From assembly GCF_026151205.1 (NCBI RefSeq), contig NC_087082.1, positions 16,833,401 to 16,897,400 on the forward strand: a stretch of 64,000 nt of DNA. Direction: 5' to 3'. The notes under the pieces were generated by a model, which was not told the origin of the DNA, searched no databases, and saw nothing but the letters and a program-made list of their open reading frames with translations. The stretch's first letter is position 1; each line of letters starts with the position of its first letter. Shown here in pieces: positions 57,601-64,000 of this stretch. Source of the DNA: Bolinopsis microptera. Its lineage: Eukaryota; Ctenophora; Tentaculata; Lobata; Bolinopsidae. The position numbers and the translations under genes are program-made.

Positions 57601-59132
57601 CTTTTCTTAATATTGATGAATAATGGAAACAGACTGTGGATGACACTATGATGAACATCTAAACTATGTTCCTCTTACCAACAACTCTAGATATAAAGAT
57701 CCAGACAAACGCATCCACATTGTGAGACTCACATGTCTGCAATATTGTCATTGATGTGAACTGCTTTTGCAAATATTTTGTCAATCAATTAGTCATTGTT
57801 GGTATATAAAGAAAGAAGTCTGTTCATATGTAAAGTTTTGATAATCTACGACACTGATCCGTAGAAAAATGTTTCTCAGAAGTTCAAAGTACTTAAAGAG
57901 TAGAAGACAGTTGTCTTGAATCTGAGGCGATTCCTTTTGTAAGGTTCTGGTTTCAAAGTAACAAGACTTCATTGACGGAATGTTTTTGCAACAATTAGTA
58001 ATCCCCAATTAAGATCATTAATAAAATTAACCCTTTAATAAACACGTGTGGTAATGCCAAAAGTTTTTACGTAAGAATTGGTAAGGACCCATTACCTAAT
58101 TAGATTTAAATTTTCACCTATTATTTTAATGATTCTAATCAGTGAACTAGCCATTTGCTAATGATCATCTATTGTTAGCTGGTCAACGAAACGTTCAACA
58201 CATTAATTAATCTTGAGTGAGATGGCATGTTAACAGAGGGTAACTCTCTTAGTATTTCTATTAACCGGCGACATTTTCGTACATGGCTAATGGCATGATA
58301 ACAATTAGTACCTCATCATTGATGGTATAAAAATATTGCCTGTCGTTTATCTTAATAAGATATAAGATTATAGGGATAACCGGAGATTGTATGTATAAAC
58401 GGAGGTTGCAATATCCTATATAATTGCGAAGTGTTATTGTAGTATCACCATATCTCTAATGTGCAGATGTAGTAATAGTATGACAATATGGTAGTTATAT
58501 GTAGTTTGTAACCAGCAGTACTGATTCACGTGCCTGATCACGTGACTGTGTCTTACGCTACATGGCTAATCTCCGTCTTCAGAACTTAAGAAGTGTCTGT
58601 TAATAAAACTAAACCATTGAGTGATGAAATATTTGATTAGCGGATAATGGAATCTCAACAACAAACTTATTCTCGGAATATAGATGCAGATCTCTTGACA
58701 CTAGGAATTGCACGGGATTTGTAGATTATATGCAGTTGAGACCAAAATCCTCTCCCACACACTACTTCAATTGATAATTGGACGAAGTGTGTGAGAGATT
58801 TTTATTGCTAATGGACCGAACTTAATGGACCCATATAACTAACAACTAATTGATACACTATTCTAGCATGCTTCTACCATGGAATGACCAGAACATTACT
58901 CCCAGAGCTGCGTTGACGGAAATAGAATTTCTCATCTCTTGACCTGAACTGGGAATGAAGGTTTGTCCCGAAAATTCCAGAGACATGGTTAATACTCTTA
59001 TATTTAATAATCATGATAGATTTAATACCCTTCATTTATTCAACACAATGGATCCATTTTAAACAATCTTCTAAAACTTTCTCCTTATTCGATTTTATTG
59101 AAACATCAGTATTCGTCACATTCTTTTTACAG
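57601..59132. other. Upstream of the PNUTS exons; one hairpin
   Basis: No exon recognised, although a first PNUTS exon would be expected somewhere upstream of 59133. An imperfect inverted repeat lies at 58750-58768 / 58784-58797 (CTCTCCCACACACTACTTC with GAAGTGTGTGAGAG). Confidence 0.45.
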
Positions 59133-59294
59133 GGAGACGATGAAGCGATATCACTGTTGGCTTCATGAAAGGAAGCAACACTTCTATTCCAGAGAGCTAT
59201 CTACTTAGAGGTGTGAAGATAACGGCCAGTGAGAAGACTCTGGGGACGTACCTTTCAAAGGGTGGTTGGGACCTCCTTAACTCATGGCTTTCAG
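59133..59294 (+). CDS. PPP1R10: PNUTS exon: TFIIS N-terminal module, part 1
   Basis: Acceptor TTTTTACAG and donor CAG|GTAATA. The open frame encodes FMKGSNTSIPESYLLRGVKI and GTYLSKGGWDLLNSWLS; the GGW-x-LLN-x-WL signature is the core of TFIIS-N (LW) domains. It ends in phase 1 and joins in phase with GAT GCT AAG at 59512. Confidence 0.6.
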
Positions 59295-62200
59295 GTAATA
59301 TCGCTCAGCAAGTAGTACACCACAAGTTTCCTACAAGTCTTCCTACTTATAATATCTAGTTGTACGGTGGTTCTCTGTGTTATAGATTGTTTATTTAGTC
59401 TCCGTGTTAGTAGTTAATCTTACTGGCATTCTAACATTTCTACCACCCTAACACAACTTGTAACGCTCCATATTAACAGGCTCCATTGCATTGTAACGCC
59501 CCATATTACAGATGCTAAGAAGACGTCTAAACAATGCCCTGGGCAGGGAATACTTGGAGTTTCTACAACATGGTCCAGAAACACTAGGGTACTGAAAACA
59601 AGGCAACATGGGCAAGTTAATGAAGAGTATATAACAAGTCGAGGTAGGAACTCAAGAAGAAAGTGGAGAGTTGATGGCTCGTGATGACGTGGTGCCCACT
59701 GCTGGTAGTGGTAAGAAGAAGAAGGTGAATGAGAGGGCTTAACTAGAAGGGACCAACTTGGTTCCAAAGAAGGCTGCCTCTAAGTCTGGTTCATTTTGGG
59801 TAAGCGTTTCTTTTCTTATAGCTGTTTGTATTTAAGGTTAAATGTGGTCGTAAGAACATTACAACTAAGTAAAATCAACCCATTGTGTGCCGGTGGTATA
59901 ATACCTCTTTACCATACTAATATTTAATATACCCTCTTAACTTTACCATTTAGCCGAGGAGGTAGGGGTTCCTGGACGCTTATAATCAGTACTAGATAAG
60001 ATACTAGGAGTAAGGGAAGAGAAAGCTCTACTGATATCGGAACTTTAAGAGATCTAACAGTTCGTCGGTCCCCCTGAACCTTCACCAGTGCCAAATTAGT
60101 AAGGTAAGCTGACAGTCGCCAATTATCCACGCGCAACATGCCAGCATTTATTAAGTGGTTAAAATTTGAAACATTTTCAAACATACTTCGCAAACTTATT
60201 CAACAACAATAATGCTTGCCGCTTGCTTCCCATGCCAGTTGGAAAATAAACGAACTAACATCGCAGGTGACAAATTAAGTTGACAAAGATAAGCCAGCGT
60301 CTCTAAAGTCTGACACTCCTATCAAGCCAGAGAGTTACTGACTTAAACTCTCCTCCCCCCTCTTCCTGATAAGAGCATGGTAATGATAAGTGTTCTGCTT
60401 CAGACGAGCCAATAAGCGGAGAAGGTTCGTACTTTAGTCACAAATATATTTCTCTTATATAATACACGTGATATACACGTGCTCCTTCTCCGTACACCAG
60501 TACACGGTGGGGTGGGTGGGTTGGGGTGGGGGTGGGGCATTTTAACACAGGAATCTTAACTGTTCTCCCTCTTACTACCTGAATATTTTAGAGCAAACAA
60601 ATACTTATTAATAAGTTAATACCATGACTATCTGGACAGGATTAAGATGGAGAGATGAGTTAGAGGAGGTACAATTCTTTGAGTGTGAGGAGAAGTCTGC
60701 GAACAACAAGTCCTTCTTCAGAGAGTCTCACAAGAATACGATAAAGAGAGAGCAGCCGTGCTCCGGAGCAGACAAACTTGAGAAAGACATGATGTCGTAA
60801 ATGGTGAGTAACGTAACTGGGATGGACAGTAAACGACACGGACGGAAGAAAAATAACAAAAGTTACAAAGTGCAGGCATTTCGCCACTGATATATAACTG
60901 AAAGTATAGCTAGGTGCTAAGTTCGAAGTTATACAAGTACAGAGGAAACTTTCTAAACATGGTTTTAAGACCACCCAAAGTTGTGTCGATTCAGTTCATC
61001 TCAAAGAGAAGCCCCATACAGGATATGTAGTAGCCACTACAGTGCGAATGATATATGTCGTAGCCACATACAGGATATGTAGTAGCCACATACAGTATGA
61101 TATATGTAGTAGCCAACTCACAGGATATGTAGTAAGCCAGTAGGTGGCTGATACATACAATATGATATATGTAGTAGCCACATACAGTATGATATTATAT
61201 GTATAGTAGCAAAACTAACTGACAGGCTTCAAGGCATTAAGCACACAACCAAATTATTGAAATAATTTATTGTCAGCCCCCTGGAAACACCCCCTGAAGT
61301 TAGATGCCAGTATGTTAACATTGGCAGAAGAAGGGGGCTCTAGTAAGGAAAAGGAGACGAGATGAGAGGAGAAAAGACGTTCTAGCGTTCTAGTGTTCGA
61401 TCAGAACGCAATGGTGGAGTCTCCAACAGAGCCTGATGCTGAGGTGAGAGCTCGTTAGTAATAAATTATTCAATTTATTATTATTTTTGGACGGCATATA
61501 ATCTAATTGTTACTATTTCCGAATTATAGCTTTAAAGAAAGGTAGCATATTATTATATATATGATATATAATATATTTTTATATCTATAGGTAACTCAAA
61601 TTATTGCCGTCATCCAACTTTCAGAAAACAAATGTAAATTAACATATTCCCTCAGGAGCTGACCTACACGTTTGTGACACCAACATCCTTTCCCCTTGGA
61701 CAGACAGTCACCGAGACAGCCTACCCAGAACAGAACAACCCCGAACACCAGAACTTTCTCCTCCGCATCAGTCCCCACAAACCCCCTGCCGCGAGACACC
61801 AGGAACTCAGCAGCTACCTCCAGTACTTGCCAATATAATCCCTCAGCCTCTGCTCATGCCCTCCATGCCCTCTCTGCCGGAGGATGCTGCCCCATCCTAA
61901 TCAGGCTCTGCTTGCCCCACACCCAGTACAACTTGCCCTTACAGCGGTACCCAAACCAGCAGAACCCAGTACCACCGCAGACCACAACAACCACCGCAGC
62001 AGCCGAGCACAGCAACAGCAATACATCCTGTCCCACCGAGCCAACCTTCCTCTTACAAAATACAACCCAGAAAACAACCGCACTTGACCCCCACAGTCGT
62101 AAAGGTCGTGATAACTACAGTAGGAGCGGTGAGGGAGGCTGGAACTACAGGAAGGGAGAGTCAAGGAGGGGAGACAGTACCGGGAATGATAGACTCGGAC

Positions 62201-62314
62201 CGCAGGAGGGATGAGAACCCTATTCAGACCGACCCAGGAGACCATGCGCTTACTTTAACACAAACAAACAGGGCTGCAGAGTAAGAGGGCAACACTTGCC
62301 AGTTTATACACTGA
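59133..62314 (+). CDS. PPP1R10: PNUTS (PP1 nuclear targeting subunit) homologue, frameshifted
   Basis: Five exon-like blocks in the order of PPP1R10 domains: TFIIS-N/LW module (59133-59294, 59512-59799), PP1-docking region (60640-60803), a basic block followed by ESPTEPDAE (61328-61443), and a Pro/Gln-rich tail with PPVLANI, an Arg/Gly part and a CCCH finger (61656-62314). PNUTS scaffolds protein phosphatase 1 and WDR82 on chromatin and acts in transcription termination. Splice sites are mostly canonical, but at least five frameshifts or stops fall inside recognisable peptides. It is either a recent pseudogene or a real gene with uncorrected base-call indels. The 5' end and much of the middle were not found. 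Confidence 0.6.
59512..59799 (+). CDS. PPP1R10: PNUTS exon: TFIIS N-terminal module, part 2, frameshifted
   Basis: After CATATTACAG the phase-1 frame starts DAKKTSKQ. The next helix (EYLEFLQHGPETLGY) and GNMGKLMKSI...ELMARDDVV appear in other frames, then SGKKKKVNERA, a TAA, and NLVPKKAASKSGSFW before a GTAAGC donor. The order fits the second half of TFIIS-N plus a basic region, with two or more shifts and one stop. Confidence 0.5.
60640..60803 (+). CDS. PPP1R10: PNUTS exon: PP1-binding region
   Basis: Acceptor GGACAG, donor ATG|GTGAGT. Reads LRWRDELEEVQFFECEEKSA then NNKSFFRESHKNTIKRE. In PNUTS the motif (K/R)-x-V-(T/S)-W is followed by acidic and aromatic residues that bind PP1; here RLRW-like spacing and the E-x-x-x-FF-E-x-(D/E)-E pattern are kept, but the canonical Val is Leu. 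An in-frame TAA (60798-60800) lies just before the donor. Confidence 0.55.
60996..61210. repeat. Minisatellite in PNUTS intron
   Basis: About seven imperfect units of ATATGTAGTAGCCACATACA with (G)TATGAT or GGAT spacers. Intronic, between the PP1-binding exon and the next exon. Confidence 0.85.
61328..61443 (+). CDS. PPP1R10: PNUTS exon: basic helix and E-S-P-x-E-P-D motif
   Basis: Acceptor-like TTGGCAG and donor GAG|GTGAGA. One frame gives KRRRDERRKDVL, another VLVFDQNAMVESPTEPDAE. Together they follow the PNUTS order (charged helix, then Lys/Val-Glu-Ser-Pro-x-Glu-Pro-Asp), with one shift between. Confidence 0.5.
61656..62314 (+). CDS. PPP1R10: PNUTS last exon: Pro/Gln-rich tail and CCCH finger
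   Basis: After CCCTCAG: ELTYTFVTPTSFPLGQTVTE, then a frame change to PPVLANIIPQPLLMPSMPSL, Pro/Gln-rich low complexity, an Arg/Gly part (GRDNYSRSGEGGWNYRKGES), and finally RPCAYFNTNKQGCR with, one base shifted, EGNTCQFIH-stop. The Cys at 62245, 62275 and 62297 and the His at 62309 match the C-terminal CCCH finger of PNUTS (spacing 9, ~6, 3). Three or more shifts as read. Confidence 0.5.
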
Positions 62315-64000
62315 CGACTGGGTTACACGGCTCACTCACGGGACAGTATTAAAGACAGTGGATGAGAGGACAGTAGGGACGGCGGTGACAGAGGGGTCCA
62401 CATCAGTAGGGGACACAGAAGAATAGGACAAAGTAAGACCTCTGATAAAGACAGCTGAGATCGCTGGAGAATAAATCTCCTTCAGCAGGCCAACGTCGTG
62501 ACGAAGTGTTTAGAGCACTATAATCAATCATACTTGATCCAATACACTTGTTGGACTTGCTAAATGTGAGAGAGCAGAGAATAAAGAACGGATTGAATTC
62601 AGTCGAGCAATCTTTATGTATTTTCACACGAACAGATTATAGAGCATATTAGCAGATCAAATTGGCTGGGCGTGTTTTTGTTGCATGACGGTATTCCAGT
62701 AAAACGTATTTCCAGTTTGCTTTCATATAACTGTTTTATATGTTAAAGAGTGGAAGCTTTTACTTTTTCACCCGAATTCCAATTTTGATAATGTTTGATG
62801 ATCTTTGTCAGAGAATCATAAATAATTTATGGTATATAAAGGATTTGACTTTTAATAAAATTTAAATTGTTTCCGTGTTTCTGCATCTGGAGCGGCTGCT
62901 CGATTTAAAAATAAACATATACATTGGGGATCCTGAAACTGTAAGGAACTTACAACGCCTCACCATCGATACATTTGGAGATGTGCCAACTGTGACCACG
63001 ACTGAGCTTATTCTTGAACTTTGACGTAATTTAAGAAGTGTCAGCTCCCACATAACATTTTATTCTTATTCAGTTCATTCTCATATGACACCTTGACCAG
63101 TTTTTGCGTGCTTTGTTCGATTTTTTAGAAGTTGTCACATTTGAAGCACGCACTCTAATCTTAATCCATGATCGCCTTGTTCATCAATGCCATCGATACT
63201 GTCAGGTTATTATAAATGATAAATCAATGTTTAGTTAGTACTTTCAATACAAAATTATTAATATGAGTCGGATGATAAATAGTTTATGCACTGAATTCAG
63301 GAGTATTGATATATCGCATATGCTTGGCTGCAGACTGATTCGGTTGATCTCATTAATCCACAACAAACAATCTATAGTTTGGAGCCCTCATCATATGAAG
63401 GATCATTGCAAGTGAAATATGGCTAGAAACACCGTTTTTTGGTTGACGTGGTATTTAATAAGCCATACTTGTGCCGACATCTCGCTTACATTTTTTTTAA
63501 ATCAAGACACTTATTTTACTTCGGAGTATTCCAACAGCCACATTGTTACACAAAGTTTTTGGGGGCCCCCCAAAAACCCAAAGGCCCCCCCCAAAAAATT
63601 ACAGGAAGCCGAAGGATTGTTTAAAGCCAGGTGACGGTTAGGTAGTTTTGTACCTACTTTATTCGCCCGAGACTTTGCTGAAATGGGCAGTTCCTCATTA
63701 AACCTCACACCTATTTCTAGAGTATATCGGCTGAGTTGACGGCTGAAGCCTAATAGAATAAATTTCATGCATAAAATGATGAATTAATCAAGGGTTATTC
63801 ATTTTCTCCTATGAAAAAATTCTCATTTTAGACATCTTAGAAATTTTAAAAATGTAAAAGCCCTACTTTTTTCTACAAAAATTTTGGACAGTTACAGACG
63901 AAATAAACAAACTCTTTATTCTCTTATATGTTTTGAAACAAATCCCTCTCCCGGACGAAATAAGTTTAAACAATTTTCATCTAGGAATCTAAAATCTAAA
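62315..64000. other. No recognised gene
   Basis: AT-rich intergenic DNA. A G/C homopolymer cluster lies at about 63558-63598 (GGGGGCCCCCC and AAGGCCCCCCCC). Short open frames on both strands overlap one another without recognisable motifs. Confidence 0.5.

Overview
The window looks like AT-rich nuclear DNA from an invertebrate animal. Short exons carry GT/AG introns. There are 5'-truncated LINEs with poly(A) tails and target-site duplications, foldback and MITE-like DNA elements, homopolymer G/C tracts, and fragments of animal genes (PNUTS, an hnRNP-K-like KH protein, mitochondrial L9). A cnidarian or other early-branching invertebrate would fit, but nothing here fixes the phylum. No rRNA, tRNA, CRISPR or prokaryote-style operon was recognised.

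Layout: (1) 1-18.6 kb is a tandem duplication of a block of about 3.6 kb. The block carries hAT-transposase-like coding pieces, an unidentified ORF and an exonuclease-like fragment. The second copy is split by a 6.2-kb element (8376-14552). That element has inverted arms of about 1.9 kb built from a self-palindromic 20-22-bp satellite motif, and it is flanked by an 8-bp target-site duplication. A perfect 140-bp foldback sits at 4221-4508. (2) 19.2-49.2 kb is an inverted array of nine copies of one three-exon gene. Five copies on the minus strand (A-E) and four on the plus strand (F-I) meet head to head at about 35.9 kb. Intact copies F, G and I encode 456-aa proteins: an intron-split BTB domain, a BACK-like helical region, an acidic Ser-rich linker and a C-terminal domain I cannot name. 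That last domain varies at alternating residues. Each unit boundary that could be examined also carries the decayed last exon of a mitochondrial ribosomal protein L9-like gene; one boundary (H/I) keeps a longer readable piece. LINEs and MITEs have hit copies C, H and I.

(3) 49.9-53.3 kb holds two decayed tandem copies of an hnRNP-K-like KH/RGG gene, separated by a 512-bp MITE with an 8-bp target-site duplication. (4) 59.1-62.3 kb holds exons of a PNUTS (PPP1R10) homologue: TFIIS-N module, RVxF-type PP1-binding stretch, Pro-rich tail and C-terminal CCCH finger. Conserved peptides continue across several frameshifts. The rest is mostly featureless AT-rich DNA with minisatellites.

The region most likely to be new biology is the BTB array. 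It looks like a recently amplified family joining a probable Cullin-3-adaptor-like front end to a diversified C-terminal module, with a divergent shared promoter at its centre. A caution applies: the left part of the array (about 19-30 kb) and the PNUTS locus differ from intact relatives mainly by scattered 1-2-base indels, many in homopolymers. Some apparent pseudogenes could therefore be unpolished long-read sequence.
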